A DNA stretch of 64,000 nucleotides from contig CAMVGM010000003.1 of the NCBI GenBank assembly GCA_947167015.1, positions 27,732-91,731 on the forward strand. The letters are read 5' to 3'. Source of the DNA: an uncultured Bacteroidales bacterium (GTDB lineage: Bacteria; Bacteroidota; Bacteroidia; Bacteroidales; UBA932). Positions 26,196 to 36,233 of the stretch are shown here, piece by piece. The notes under the pieces were generated by a model. The model searched no databases. It had not been told where the DNA came from and worked only from the letters and a program-made list of their open reading frames with translations. The position numbers were made by a program, and so were the translations under genes. How positions within the stretch are numbered: position 1 is the stretch's first letter; each line of letters begins with the position of its first letter.

Positions 26196-28733
26196 TCAGT
26201 CAGCGGCGGCGCGGACGGCCGGGGACTCTTCCCCGAAGAGGAACTGCGGGGTGTATCCGCCGTAGTCCACCACGATCTTTTCGAACACGATGCCCGGGTC
26301 CAGCGGACGCAGCGTGAGCGTGGTCCAGCCGCCGCCGGCGGGCAGTTCGGAAACGGTCTCCACGACGCGCCGGGCGACGGTCGGATAATAGACCGAATAG
26401 ATGTTGGCGGGATCTTCGTTCAGCCGTTCGTTGAAGAACTGCACCCGTTTCGCGCCGTCCAGGTCCACCTCATAGCGGTGGCCGCTGTTGTTGAAGGCGA
26501 GGGTGGACTTGGTGACCACGTGCACCTTCACGCCGGCCGTGCCTTCGGGCAGCTGCACCCGATAGCTCAGGGTGCCGCCCTCCGCCGGGACGGTGTAGGG
26601 CATCAGGGCCACGCCGCCGAGCGTGCGGCCCATGTAGGGGATGACGGTCCACGCCGCGTCCGGCGCGGGCGTCGAGGCGAACCAGTGCTCCGCCTCGATG
26701 GCGGTGTAGCCGCGCGGGTCGGCCGCGAAGGAGAAGCCGCCGGGGGCCACGTCGCCGAGGCGCTTCACTTCCGGCAGGCGGTCCGCCGGGAAATTGTCGT
26801 TCCAGGAGAAGTAGCCGATGTGCTTCTGTGTCATCATCCCGTCCCACTTGCCGCCGGACATCTCCTTGTTGTACTGCTCCATCAGGAAGGCGTCGCGCGC
26901 GAAGCAGCGCTCCACCTTGTCGGCCCAGCGGTCCGCGGCCGGGTCGCCCTTGGCGAAGAGGTCGTGGTTCATCGCCTGGGCGTAGTACATCTCGTACAGG
27001 TTGGAGAGGGCCTGCACGGGGAAGAGGATGATCTGCCGGTAGGCATCGCGCCGGGCGGGCGCGAGGGCGAGGAACTGCCGCAGCGCCTCGGCTTCCAGGC
27101 GGGCGAAGTCGTCGCAGACGCGCCGGAATTCACCGGAAGCGAGGTCGTAGGTGCGGCGGTCCATCATCTCGGCCGTGGTGCGGCCGCTGTATTTGCTGTA
27201 GAGGTTGAGGATGCGGGCCGCCTCGTCCGCCTGGTCCTCCCCGAAGGCCGCCGCGCAGAAGGCGCGTGTGTGGTCCAGCAGGTTCGCCGCCGTGAAGGAT
27301 TCCGGCCGGCGGGCCATCGCGAGGAAGAGGTCGATGGGGTATTCCATCGGCTTGAGGTCGCCGACGTTCAGCACCCAGAGCCGGTCGACGCCGTAGGCCC
27401 AGGTCAGCTGGAGCTGTTCCCACATATTCTGTATCGGGGTGATGTTCAGCCACTTGGAGTTGCGCGGGGCGCCCACGTAGTCCACGTGGTAATAGATACC
27501 CCAGCCGCCTTTGCGCTTACGCTCCTCCGGGGTGGGGAGCTTGCGCACGTCGCCCCAGTTGTCGTCGCTCAGCAGGATCGTCACGTCGTCGGGCACGCGC
27601 AGGCCCAGGTCGTAGTACTGCTGGACCTCCTTGTAGAGGGCCCACACCTGCGGGCGCTCCTCGGCGGGCCGGCCGGTGACCTTGCGGATGATCTTGCGCT
27701 GGTTCTTGATGATGCCCTCCAGCAGGCCGATGTATTTCGCCTCTTCGCCTTCCTTGCCCAGGGCGGCGTCGCCGTCACCCCGCATGCCGATGGTGATGAG
27801 GTCTTCGGTGTCCTTAGCGCGCTCCATCCCTTCGGTGAAGAAGCGGTCGAGGACTTTCCGGTTCACAGTGTAGTCCCAGGGGCCGTCCGCGCCGCGCCGG
27901 CGCACCCATTCCTGGTGGTTGCGCGCCATGGGCTCGTGGTGCGAGGTGCCCATGATGATGCCCATCTCGTCGGCCGTGCGGCTGTTCTCCGGGTCGTCGG
28001 CGTAGAAGGCCCAGTCCCACATCGCCGGCCAGAGGAAATTGGCCCGCAGGCGCAGCAGGAGCTCGAAAACCCGGGCGTAGAAGCGGTGGTCGCCGTAGTC
28101 GGTGCCGAAGGTGTTCTTCACCCAGCCGGTCAGGCAGGGCGCCTCGTCGTTGAGGAAGATGCCGCGGTAGCGCACGGCGGGCGGATCGGTGCGGTAGGTT
28201 CCCGGCGCCATCGACAGGTTCTCGCGCTGTCCGGCCGGCACGTCCGCCCAGTAGTACCAGGGCGACACGCCGATCTGCTCGGAGATTTCGTAGATGCCGT
28301 AGATGGTCCCGCGCATGTCGGAGCCCGCGATGACCAGGACGTCTTCATAGCCGGGAACCGACCGGCCGAGGGTGGAAATGAAATAACTCTCGTAAAGCCC
28401 CTGCAGGGACGAGACGTCCACCAGGCCTTTCGCGGCGAGGTCCCGGATGAGGGGGCCGTCGATGGAGCCGGCCAGGATGGCGCGCGGCCCCGCGGCGGGA
28501 GCCTCCGTGCCGCACACCCGCGCGAAATCGTCGCGCAGGTTCGCTGCGGCCAGCAGGATGCCCTTCGCTTCGGCGGGGTCCGTGACCACGGCGGCGGGAA
28601 CGCTGTTTTCAATCAGCGGGAAGCGGCCGGGGGCCGTCCGTGCTTCGGTGATGCCGGGGAAATCGATGGCGGACGCCGTCAGGCAGGAAAGCAGGACGGC
28701 GGCCAGGCCGGAAAAGAAATGCGGGATTCTCAT
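26196..28733 (-). CDS. Secreted GH115 xylan alpha-1,2-glucuronidase
   Basis: An 845-residue exported enzyme of GH115, which removes (4-O-methyl-)glucuronic acid from internal as well as terminal xylose residues of glucuronoxylan. The signal peptide is MRIPHFFSGLAAVLLSCLTASA. Family segments include YGIYEISEQIGVSPWYYWADV, VRYRGIFLNDEAPCLTGW, LRANFLWPAMWDWAFY, IIMGTSHHEPMARNHQEW, IGMRGDGDAAL and LLSDDNWGDVR. The C-terminal 180 residues form a beta-rich domain. It has its own -7 box and is transcribed away from the hybrid sensor gene's 3' end. Cellular site is periplasm or surface. Confidence 0.93.
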   Translation of the reverse strand: MRIPHFFSGLAAVLLSCLTASAIDFPGITEARTAPGRFPLIENSVPAAVVTDPAEAKGILLAAANLRDDFARVCGTEAPAAGPRAILAGSIDGPLIRDLAAKGLVDVSSLQGLYESYFISTLGRSVPGYEDVLVIAGSDMRGTIYGIYEISEQIGVSPWYYWADVPAGQRENLSMAPGTYRTDPPAVRYRGIFLNDEAPCLTGWVKNTFGTDYGDHRFYARVFELLLRLRANFLWPAMWDWAFYADDPENSRTADEMGIIMGTSHHEPMARNHQEWVRRRGADGPWDYTVNRKVLDRFFTEGMERAKDTEDLITIGMRGDGDAALGKEGEEAKYIGLLEGIIKNQRKIIRKVTGRPAEERPQVWALYKEVQQYYDLGLRVPDDVTILLSDDNWGDVRKLPTPEERKRKGGWGIYYHVDYVGAPRNSKWLNITPIQNMWEQLQLTWAYGVDRLWVLNVGDLKPMEYPIDLFLAMARRPESFTAANLLDHTRAFCAAAFGEDQADEAARILNLYSKYSGRTTAEMMDRRTYDLASGEFRRVCDDFARLEAEALRQFLALAPARRDAYRQIILFPVQALSNLYEMYYAQAMNHDLFAKGDPAADRWADKVERCFARDAFLMEQYNKEMSGGKWDGMMTQKHIGYFSWNDNFPADRLPEVKRLGDVAPGGFSFAADPRGYTAIEAEHWFASTPAPDAAWTVIPYMGRTLGGVALMPYTVPAEGGTLSYRVQLPEGTAGVKVHVVTKSTLAFNNSGHRYEVDLDGAKRVQFFNERLNEDPANIYSVYYPTVARRVVETVSELPAGGGWTTLTLRPLDPGIVFEKIVVDYGGYTPQFLFGEESPAVRAAAD

Positions 28734-28755
28734 GTGGCAGGGTTTTTACGTAGGG

Positions 28756-28763
28756 CAAAGGTA
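28756..28763 (-). promoter_or_regulatory. -7 box for GH115
   Basis: The minus strand reads TACCTTTG (TAnnTTTG match), 22 bases before the GH115 start in the 104-base gap after the sensor gene. No -33 match is evident. Confidence 0.5.
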
Positions 28764-28837
28764 AACAAAACTCCCTCCGGGGCGTTCCGATTTGGGACCA
28801 AAGGTTTTCAAATGTGTAACAATACGGGGCCTGCGGC

Positions 28838-31800
28838 CTATTCGAAAAGCTTCCGCAGCGCTTCGTCGTCCGGGTTCTCCTGCAGGCGCGCGACGAACTC
28901 CCGCGGCGATACGCCGAAGTAATCCCGGAACGAACTGGAGAAGTAGGAGTGCGAGGAGAAGCCGATGCGGTAGGCCACTTCGGACACGTTGACCTTGTTG
29001 TTGGCGAGCAGGTAGGCGGCCTGCTTCATCCGGCATTTGCGGATCAGCACGCTGGGCGGCTCCTTGCCGTATTCCTTGAGCTTTCGGTTGAGGTGGACGC
29101 GGCTGATGCCCACGTCTTCGCAGAGGGCGGTCACGTCGAAGGCCGGGTCTTCCAGGTGCTCCTGGATGCTCTCGGTCACGCGGCGCATCAGCCGTTCGTC
29201 GGCGGAACCCATCTTGATGCCGGAGTAGTCGAAGTTCATCGCCACGCCGAACTTGTCCTTGACCGCCTCGCGGGCGTCGATCACCTGCGAGATGCTGCTG
29301 AGCAGCAGTTCGACCGAGATCGGCTTGGAGAGGAACTTGTCGGCGCCGCTGTCGCTGGCGGCCTGCGCCTCCTGTTCGCCGTCCTGCCCGGTCAGGATGA
29401 GTACGGGAACGTGTTTCGTAGCCGGGTTGCGGCGGATCTCCGCGCACAGGGCCGTGCCGGTCATCCCGGGCATCACCAGGTCGGTGAGCACGGCGTCCGG
29501 GACCGTTTCCCCGATGCGGGAGAGGGCCTCCTGCGCCGCGGCGCAGGCGACCACGTTGTAGCGGCTGCGGAGCAGGGAAGAGAGGTACTCCCGCGTCTCA
29601 TCGTCGTCCTCGACCACGAACACCGTCCGGAGTGCCTTGGCGGCCTTCCTGTCTTCGGACGCGGCGGAGGCGAAGGTTTCGTCCTCGTGGCTGTCGAGAC
29701 GGATCTCGCGGCCCTTGACATAGAGGTCCTGGTGGTGGGTGGTGGCGGAGAGTTCCTGGTCGGACAGGTGGTCCTTGCCGAGCGGTACGAGCACGCGGAA
29801 GCGTACGCCGTCCTCTTCGTTTTCCACGCCGATCTGCCCGTGGTGCAGCGCAACCAGCATCTTGGTGAGGTTCAGGCCCACGCCCGATCCGGTGTTGGCG
29901 TCATAGGGGTCCACCTGGATGAAGCGGTCGAAGATGCGGCTGATGTAGGCGTCCTCGATCCGGCTGCCGGAGTTGAACACGCTGACTTCCAGGAACTCCC
30001 GGATCTCCGGGGCGAGTTCGCCGCGGTTGGTCCGGGGTGCGGAGATGCCGAGCCGGATGCGGCCTCCGTCCGGGGTGTGCTTGAAGGCGTTGGAGAGGAT
30101 GTTGTAGATGATCTTGTCGAAGTTGCCCTGGTCGATCCAGACATTTTCTTCCGCATGGACGGCGTCGATGCCGAAGCGGATATGCTTGCTTTCCGCGAGC
30201 GGGAGGAAGGACTGCATGATGTCCTTGACGAAATAGACGAGGTCGGTCTGGCGGAAGTGCATCGGCATCTGCCCGGCGTCGATTTTCCGGATGTCCATCA
30301 ACTGGTTTACCAGGCGGTTGATACGCAGGCAGTTGCGGTACATCAGGTTGTAGGTGTCCTTCTGCGCGGGATCCTGTTCGTTTTCACGCAGGGTGCGCAG
30401 CGGGCCCATCACCAGGGTGAGCGGGGTCCGGATCTCGTGGGTCAGATTGGTGAACAGGCCGAGGCGGAGTTCCTTCAGTTCGGCGTCTTTTTCCTGTATC
30501 TCACGCTGCTTGCGCTGGCGGTAGAAGCGCCGGAGCAGGAAGGCCAGGCCGGTGAGCAGCAGCAGGTAGCACAGGAAGGCCGGTCCCGTGCGGTACCAGG
30601 GAGCCTCCACCTTCAGGCTCACGGTGTGCTGGGTGAACCCGTCCGGCTCTCCGGCGAAATAGGCCCGGACGTCCAGCTCGTAGCGGCCCGGGGGGACGTT
30701 CGTGTAGGTGACGGAGCGCTGCTGTGCCTGGACCGTCCGCCAGCCGGCGTCGTAGCCGCGCAGCCGGTAGTCATAGACGATGCGCTGGGGGTTGGTGTAT
30801 TCTGGGACGGAAAACTCCACGGAGAAGAGGTCCACGCCCCGCGGGACCGTGATCCGGGAGGCTTCCGAAATATGCTTGTCGATGAGGTTGGCGCTGCCCG
30901 CTTCCGGGTCGTAGGTGACCTCGCGGTCCAGCAGGGTCAGCCGGGCCAGGGACACCTGGGGGACGGCGTGGGCGCTTCCGCCGATCAGCAGCGGCGAGAA
31001 GGCGGTCAGGCCGGCGGTGCCGCCGAAGTAAAGCCGTCCGGAGTTGGACCGGAAGGCCGCGCCGGAGCGGAATTCGTTGCCCTGGAGTCCGTCGGAGGCA
31101 TAATAGCTGGTAATCTTGCCGGTGCGCGGCGCCAGGCGCGAGAGTCCGCGCGTGGTGGAGATCCATACGTCGCCGCCGGAGGTGCAGAGGATGTCCCGGA
31201 TGACGTTGTTCGCCAGGCCGTCCGTTTCGGTGAACTGCCGGACGTCCCGGGTGGCTTCATCCACGCAGAAAAGCCCTTCTTCCGTGCCAAACCACATCGT
31301 GCCGTCGGCATTGCCGGCGATGGCGTAGATGCGCGGCGGCACCGGGTCCTGCTGCAGGATCGTGTAAGGGAGGATCCTGCCGGAGGACGGGTCGTAGCGC
31401 TTCGGGCCGTTGTAGGTGCCTACCCAGAGCAGTCCGTTGGCGTCCAGATGCAGGGCGCTGATCCAGCGGTAGTCGTCCTCGACCAGGTGGCCGGAGATTT
31501 TCCGCCGGGCGGCGTCGATGATGACGAGTCCGGCGCCGTAGGTTCCCACATAGACCTGGTCGCGCACGGGGTCGTAGGCCAGGGTGCGGATACGCTCGGT
31601 CCCGACGACGTCCCATCCGGAAAACTTCTTCACGCCGCTTCCGTCCAGGTAGTACAAGCCGTCCAGGAAGGTTCCGATCCAGAGCGTGCCGCGGACGTCG
31701 CCGGTCACGGCCATGACGGAATTGTTGCTGAGGGCGGAGTTGTCCCGGTTGTATATGCGTTCGGGGCCGCTCCCGTCCAGGGGCTTGCGGAACAGGCCGG

Positions 31801-32971
31801 CGCCGTCCGTGGCCACCCAGAGGGTGGTGCCGTCTTCATACACGGACATGATGCAGGCGCTGTTCTCCCCGGGCAGGCCGCGGCTGCTGCAGCCGATGTA
31901 GGAGAAGCCGAACATGGATTTCGGGGCGACGGCGATGCCTTTCTGGTACAGGCCGAGCCAGAGGTTGCCCTGGGTGTCCTCGAACATCAGGGTAGCCTTC
32001 CAGTCCCGGGTGTCTTCCCGGATGGAAGAGATGCGGGCCGGTCCCAGTTCTTCGCTGCGCGGGTCGAACTGGAACAGGCCGCCGTTCTCGTTGCAGACCA
32101 GGAAGGGCCGGCCTTCGTCGGGACTCGCCTGGCCGTTGAAGATGATGGAAGAAGCGATCAGGGAGGATGCCTGCCGGCCGCGTGCCTTCCGTATGGTCCC
32201 GGTCGCGGCGTCGAAGAACAGCAGGCCTTGGGAACTGCCGATCAGGAGGGCGCCGGAATAGGGGTCCGCGGCGATGTCCCCGAGGCGGATCTGCGCCGCC
32301 TGCCGGAGGATCTCCGGGCTCCAGACGATGCCCCGGGCGGGTGTCAGGCTGTCCGCGTCCAGGATGGCCGGCAGGCCGGTCCCTTCGGGAAAGACCCACA
32401 GGCGGCGCGCGGCGTCCAGGAAAAGGGTGCGCACGTATTCGGACGGGAGATAAGGGTACAGGCGCTCGCGCAGGTCCCCGCGCAACTCCCGGGTGTCCGG
32501 GTCGATGAAATAGACGCCGTACCCGCTCGTGGCGGCCAGCAGGCTGCTGCCGTCGCGTCCGGGCAGCTCGAGCAGCCGGCTGATGTAGGGATTCGAGTCG
32601 GGGATCCGTTCGTCACGGAAATCGTAGCGGCTGAAACTGTTGTAGTCCGAGTCGAAGACGTCCAGTCCGCTGGCGGTACCCACCCATTTGGTGCCGCGGC
32701 TGTCCTCGAGGATGTCGATGACGGAGGAACTGGTCAGGGTGTTCTCTTTTTCGCGGTCGTGCCGGAAGGTCTCGAAGCCCACGCCGTCGAAACGAAGCAG
32801 GCCGCCCTCCGTCCCGATCCAAACGAAGCCCCGGCGGTCCTGGTAGAGGCGGTTGACCTGGGTGTTCGGCAAGCCGTTTTCCGGGGTGTACAGGCGGGCG
32901 TCCTGCGCTGCGGCCAGCGCCGGGAGGAGGCAGGTACAGCCGAGGGCGAGAATTATCCGTATCTTTTTCAT
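28838..32971 (-). CDS. Hybrid two-component system sensor/regulator (HTCS)
   Basis: A 1377-residue one-protein sensor-regulator typical of Bacteroidales polysaccharide loci. A signal peptide (MKKIRIILALGCTCLLPALA) leads into about 670 residues of two-component propeller repeats (for example GFVWIGTEGGLLRFDG) and a Y_Y_Y domain. A membrane helix (AFLCYLLLLTGLAFLL) follows. Then come the histidine kinase with H845 in FTNLTHEIRTPLTL, the ATPase domain with NILSNAFKHTPDGG, a receiver domain with D1164 in AVLTDLVMPGMTG, and an AraC-type DNA-binding domain (about 1270-1377, with ISRVHLNRKLKEYG). It is divergent from susC and probably senses a xylan-derived oligosaccharide in the periplasm and activates this locus. 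Confidence 0.96.
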   Translation of the reverse strand: MKKIRIILALGCTCLLPALAAAQDARLYTPENGLPNTQVNRLYQDRRGFVWIGTEGGLLRFDGVGFETFRHDREKENTLTSSSVIDILEDSRGTKWVGTASGLDVFDSDYNSFSRYDFRDERIPDSNPYISRLLELPGRDGSSLLAATSGYGVYFIDPDTRELRGDLRERLYPYLPSEYVRTLFLDAARRLWVFPEGTGLPAILDADSLTPARGIVWSPEILRQAAQIRLGDIAADPYSGALLIGSSQGLLFFDAATGTIRKARGRQASSLIASSIIFNGQASPDEGRPFLVCNENGGLFQFDPRSEELGPARISSIREDTRDWKATLMFEDTQGNLWLGLYQKGIAVAPKSMFGFSYIGCSSRGLPGENSACIMSVYEDGTTLWVATDGAGLFRKPLDGSGPERIYNRDNSALSNNSVMAVTGDVRGTLWIGTFLDGLYYLDGSGVKKFSGWDVVGTERIRTLAYDPVRDQVYVGTYGAGLVIIDAARRKISGHLVEDDYRWISALHLDANGLLWVGTYNGPKRYDPSSGRILPYTILQQDPVPPRIYAIAGNADGTMWFGTEEGLFCVDEATRDVRQFTETDGLANNVIRDILCTSGGDVWISTTRGLSRLAPRTGKITSYYASDGLQGNEFRSGAAFRSNSGRLYFGGTAGLTAFSPLLIGGSAHAVPQVSLARLTLLDREVTYDPEAGSANLIDKHISEASRITVPRGVDLFSVEFSVPEYTNPQRIVYDYRLRGYDAGWRTVQAQQRSVTYTNVPPGRYELDVRAYFAGEPDGFTQHTVSLKVEAPWYRTGPAFLCYLLLLTGLAFLLRRFYRQRKQREIQEKDAELKELRLGLFTNLTHEIRTPLTLVMGPLRTLRENEQDPAQKDTYNLMYRNCLRINRLVNQLMDIRKIDAGQMPMHFRQTDLVYFVKDIMQSFLPLAESKHIRFGIDAVHAEENVWIDQGNFDKIIYNILSNAFKHTPDGGRIRLGISAPRTNRGELAPEIREFLEVSVFNSGSRIEDAYISRIFDRFIQVDPYDANTGSGVGLNLTKMLVALHHGQIGVENEEDGVRFRVLVPLGKDHLSDQELSATTHHQDLYVKGREIRLDSHEDETFASAASEDRKAAKALRTVFVVEDDDETREYLSSLLRSRYNVVACAAAQEALSRIGETVPDAVLTDLVMPGMTGTALCAEIRRNPATKHVPVLILTGQDGEQEAQAASDSGADKFLSKPISVELLLSSISQVIDAREAVKDKFGVAMNFDYSGIKMGSADERLMRRVTESIQEHLEDPAFDVTALCEDVGISRVHLNRKLKEYGKEPPSVLIRKCRMKQAAYLLANNKVNVSEVAYRIGFSSHSYFSSSFRDYFGVSPREFVARLQENPDDEALRKLFE

Positions 32972-32988
32972 TTTCGTTCCATTTGGTA

Positions 32989-32996
32989 CAAAAATA
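32989..32996 (-). promoter_or_regulatory. -7 box for the HTCS gene
   Basis: The minus strand reads TATTTTTG, matching TAnnTTTG, 17 bases before the start at 32971. The leader would be about 10-14 bases. Confidence 0.55.
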
Positions 32997-33054
32997 CAAA
33001 TTCAATTTTTACCGCAAGCGGAATGTTACGAATTTAATAGCTTATGTAACAGGC

Positions 33055-33089
33055 TTTGCGCGGCTCAATTATTAAATACGATACATTTG
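33055..33089 (+). promoter_or_regulatory. Promoter region of susC
   Basis: TACATTTG at 33082-33089 matches the -7 box. TTTG at 33055-33058 lies 23 bases upstream, slightly too far, consistent with an activator-dependent promoter. The leader to the ATG at 33144 is about 50 bases, the longest of the recognised promoters here. Confidence 0.5.
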
Positions 33090-33143
33090 CGATGGCGAAA
33101 ATCCTGAAAACAGACAATCCCAATCTCATTAATCTCATCAACT

Positions 33144-36100
33144 ATGCAATTAAACCTTAAGAAAACGCTCGCCCTCGTGGCCGTAAGCCTGATGGCGCCG
33201 CTGTTCGCCCTTGCGCAGGACATCAGCATCAGCGGCACGGTCACGGACAAGAGCGGAGAAACCGTCATCGGCGCAGCCGTGATGGTCGTGGGTTCCAACA
33301 ACGGCGCCGTTACCGGTGTCGATGGAACGTATTCTCTCCAGGCGGCCTCTTCGGCTATCCTCGAGGTCTCCTGCATCGGCTACAAATCGCAGCGCGTTGC
33401 CGTCCAGGGACGCAACCGCATCGACATTGTCCTCGAAGAAGATGCCGAGCAGCTGGAGGGTACCGTGGTCATCGGTTATGGTACCGCCCGCCGCCAGGAC
33501 GTGACCGGTTCCATCGTCTCGGTCGGAGGCGACAACCTCCGTGCGGTCCCCGCCGGTGATGTCACCCGCGCGCTCGACGGCCGTATCGCCGGTGTCGAAA
33601 TGACCCAGACCAACTCCAAGCCGGGCTCTTCGATGCAGATCCGCATCCGCGGCCAGCGCTCGCTGTCCGCCTCCAACGATCCGCTCATCGTGCTCGACGG
33701 CATGCCCTTCATGGGCTCCCTGACGGATATCTCCCCGAGCGACATCAAGAGCATGGACATCCTCAAGGATGCCGCCTCTACCGCCATCTACGGCTCCCGC
33801 GGCGCCAACGGCGTCATCATCATCACGACCTACAAGGGTGTCGAAGGCCAGGAGCCGAAGATCTCCTTCAACAGCTACGTCACCCTCAAGAAGGCCGTCA
33901 AATATCCGATGATGCCGCGTGAGAAATATATCCAAATGCGCCAGATGGCCGGCAAGTTCCAGAACACGCTGGACGAATCCGACACCCAGTTCACCGACTG
34001 GCAGGACATGTTCTACCGCACCGGTTATACCCAGAACTACGACCTCAACATCGCCGGCGGCACCCGGAACGGCAGCTACCGCTTCGGCGTCACCTATTTT
34101 AACGACGAGGCCGTCGTCCCGACCCAGGGCTACGACCGCATCGCGCTGAACGGCAGCGTGGACCAGAAGATCGGCAAGTGGTTCCGCGTCGGTTTCACCA
34201 CCAACACCAGCTACACCGCCAATACGGGCAACCAGGTGGATATGTACGCCGTCCTGTCCAAGTCTCCGCTCGTGGTGCCTTACGATGCTGACGGCAATCT
34301 CAAATGGCGCGTCAACATGCCGCTCGACGTCGATCAGTATGTCTTTACCCGCGAGCGCGTCGAGGACCTGACCGCCCAGGGCGTCTATGTGAGCGAATCC
34401 AAGTCGATCGCCACCTACAATACCGGGTACGTCCAGTTCAACTTCCCCTGGATCGAAGGTCTCAATTTCAAGAGCAGCGTCGGCCTGAACTACCGCAACT
34501 CCAAGGGCGGTTCCTTCACCGGCGTAGGCGTGAACGGCTCCGCCACCAACCCCAACGGCGCCTCCTGGTCCTTCAACGATACCTTCAACTGGACCGTCGA
34601 GAACCTCCTGACCTTCGACCGGACCTTCGGCAAGCACCACTTCAACGCCGTGGCGCTCTATTCCGCCGAGCAGACCACCAGCAGCGGACAGTCCCTGTCC
34701 GGCAAGAACATTCCGAACGAACTCTTCCAGTACTACAACATCGGCAGCGCCGTCGCTTCCGACATCACGGTGAACGGCGGCAGCTACACGCAGACCGGCC
34801 TCATCTCCTACATGGGCCGTCTGATGTACACCTACGACGACCGCTACATGTTCTCCGCGGCCGTCCGCTCCGACGCTTCCTCGCGCCTGGCGACCGGTCA
34901 CAAGTGGCACACCTACCCGGCCGTTTCCGCAGGTTGGAACATCCACAACGAGGCCTTCATGCAGGACGCCGGCAGCTGGCTGGACGAACTCAAGCTCCGC
35001 ATCGGCTACGGTGAGACCTCCAACCAGGCCATCTCCGCCTACGCCACCCTCGGCCGCCTCAGCACGATGCCGTACAACTTTGCCGATACGCAATATGCGA
35101 CCGGCTACTACGTGTCCACGCTTCCGAACGAAGACCTCGGCTGGGAGTACTCCCAGACCTGGAACTTCGGTCTCGACTTCGGCTTCTGGCGGGGCCGCCT
35201 GCGCGGTACCCTCGAGTACTACCGGGTGGATACCAAGGACATCCTCCTGAGCCTCGGCCTGCCGTCCACCTCCGGCGTGAGTTCCTACACCGCCAACATC
35301 GGCGCCACGCAGAACCGCGGTCTCGAACTGACCCTCAACGGCGTCATCCTCGACAAGGGAGACTGGCGCTGGGATGCCGGCCTGAACATCTACGCCAACC
35401 GCAACAAGCTGGTTGCGCTGGCCGACGGAACGGACCGCAACGAAGGCCAGGCCTGGTTTGTCGGATATCCGCTGAACTGTCTGTATGACTACGAGTTCGA
35501 CGGCCTGTGGAAAGAGGGCGATCCTTACATGGACATCCTCGAGCCCAGCTCCGTCGTGAACGGCATGAAAGAAACGATCGGCGGCATCAAGGTCAAGTAC
35601 CACGGCGATTACAATGCCGACGGCACCCCGGTCCGCGCCATCGACGACAACGACCGCGTGCCCATCAACGCCGAGGCGCTCTTCCAGGGCGGTTTCAACA
35701 CCAATGTGAGCTGGAAGAACCTGGAACTCTCGATGATCGGTTCCTTCCAGGCCGGCGGCATCCTGCTGTCCTCCCTGCACAGCGGCAACTCCTACCTGAA
35801 CATGCTCACCGGCCGCCGCGGCCAGATCGACGTCGATTACTGGACGCCGCAGAACCCGAATGCCCGTTATCCGCGACCGGGATCCAAGATCAGCAACGAC
35901 AGCCCCAAGTACTCTTCCGTGCTGGCCCAGTACAACGGATCCTATCTCAAGATCCGCACGATCACGCTGGCATACCGCTTCCACAGGCTCCCGGCCCTGC
36001 GCCGCGCCGGCATCGACAACCTCCGCGTCTATGCCACCCTGCAGAACCCGGGCCTCGTGCTCTTCTCCGACTTCACCCGCGAGACCGGACTTGATCCGGA

Positions 36101-36221
36101 AGCCAACGCCAACGGCGGCTCCACCGCCAGCGGCCGTCCCGGTCCGAGCCGTCTCTCCTACGTGGGCTTCAATACGCCGAATACGCGCAACTTCCTGTTC
36201 GGTGTGAACTTGACTTTCTAA
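33144..36221 (+). CDS. SusC-type TonB-dependent outer-membrane transporter
   Basis: Outer-membrane pore of 1025 residues that imports oligosaccharides captured by SusD, driven by TonB. The signal peptide is MQLNLKKTLALVAVSLMAP, ending FALAQ. A carboxypeptidase-regulatory-like domain follows (ISGTVTDKSGETVIGAAVMV to SCIGYKSQRVAVQG). Next is the VVIGYGTARRQDVTGS junction and plug (GRIAGVEMTQTNSKPG, LIVLDGMPF, ASTAIYGSRGANGVI). A 22-stranded barrel then ends in a phenylalanine (FGVNLTF). susD follows after 12 bases. The flanking alpha-glucuronidases point to glucuronic-acid-decorated xylo-oligosaccharides as cargo. Confidence 0.96.
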   Translation: MQLNLKKTLALVAVSLMAPLFALAQDISISGTVTDKSGETVIGAAVMVVGSNNGAVTGVDGTYSLQAASSAILEVSCIGYKSQRVAVQGRNRIDIVLEEDAEQLEGTVVIGYGTARRQDVTGSIVSVGGDNLRAVPAGDVTRALDGRIAGVEMTQTNSKPGSSMQIRIRGQRSLSASNDPLIVLDGMPFMGSLTDISPSDIKSMDILKDAASTAIYGSRGANGVIIITTYKGVEGQEPKISFNSYVTLKKAVKYPMMPREKYIQMRQMAGKFQNTLDESDTQFTDWQDMFYRTGYTQNYDLNIAGGTRNGSYRFGVTYFNDEAVVPTQGYDRIALNGSVDQKIGKWFRVGFTTNTSYTANTGNQVDMYAVLSKSPLVVPYDADGNLKWRVNMPLDVDQYVFTRERVEDLTAQGVYVSESKSIATYNTGYVQFNFPWIEGLNFKSSVGLNYRNSKGGSFTGVGVNGSATNPNGASWSFNDTFNWTVENLLTFDRTFGKHHFNAVALYSAEQTTSSGQSLSGKNIPNELFQYYNIGSAVASDITVNGGSYTQTGLISYMGRLMYTYDDRYMFSAAVRSDASSRLATGHKWHTYPAVSAGWNIHNEAFMQDAGSWLDELKLRIGYGETSNQAISAYATLGRLSTMPYNFADTQYATGYYVSTLPNEDLGWEYSQTWNFGLDFGFWRGRLRGTLEYYRVDTKDILLSLGLPSTSGVSSYTANIGATQNRGLELTLNGVILDKGDWRWDAGLNIYANRNKLVALADGTDRNEGQAWFVGYPLNCLYDYEFDGLWKEGDPYMDILEPSSVVNGMKETIGGIKVKYHGDYNADGTPVRAIDDNDRVPINAEALFQGGFNTNVSWKNLELSMIGSFQAGGILLSSLHSGNSYLNMLTGRRGQIDVDYWTPQNPNARYPRPGSKISNDSPKYSSVLAQYNGSYLKIRTITLAYRFHRLPALRRAGIDNLRVYATLQNPGLVLFSDFTRETGLDPEANANGGSTASGRPGPSRLSYVGFNTPNTRNFLFGVNLTF

Positions 36222-36233
36222 TCGGATCCGAAT

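Noticed and set aside
28949..33037. A 1362-codon open frame antisense to the hybrid sensor gene
   Set aside because: Shadow of the HTCS gene, with no domain-like sequence and no promoter; the sense frame has complete kinase and regulator motifs.
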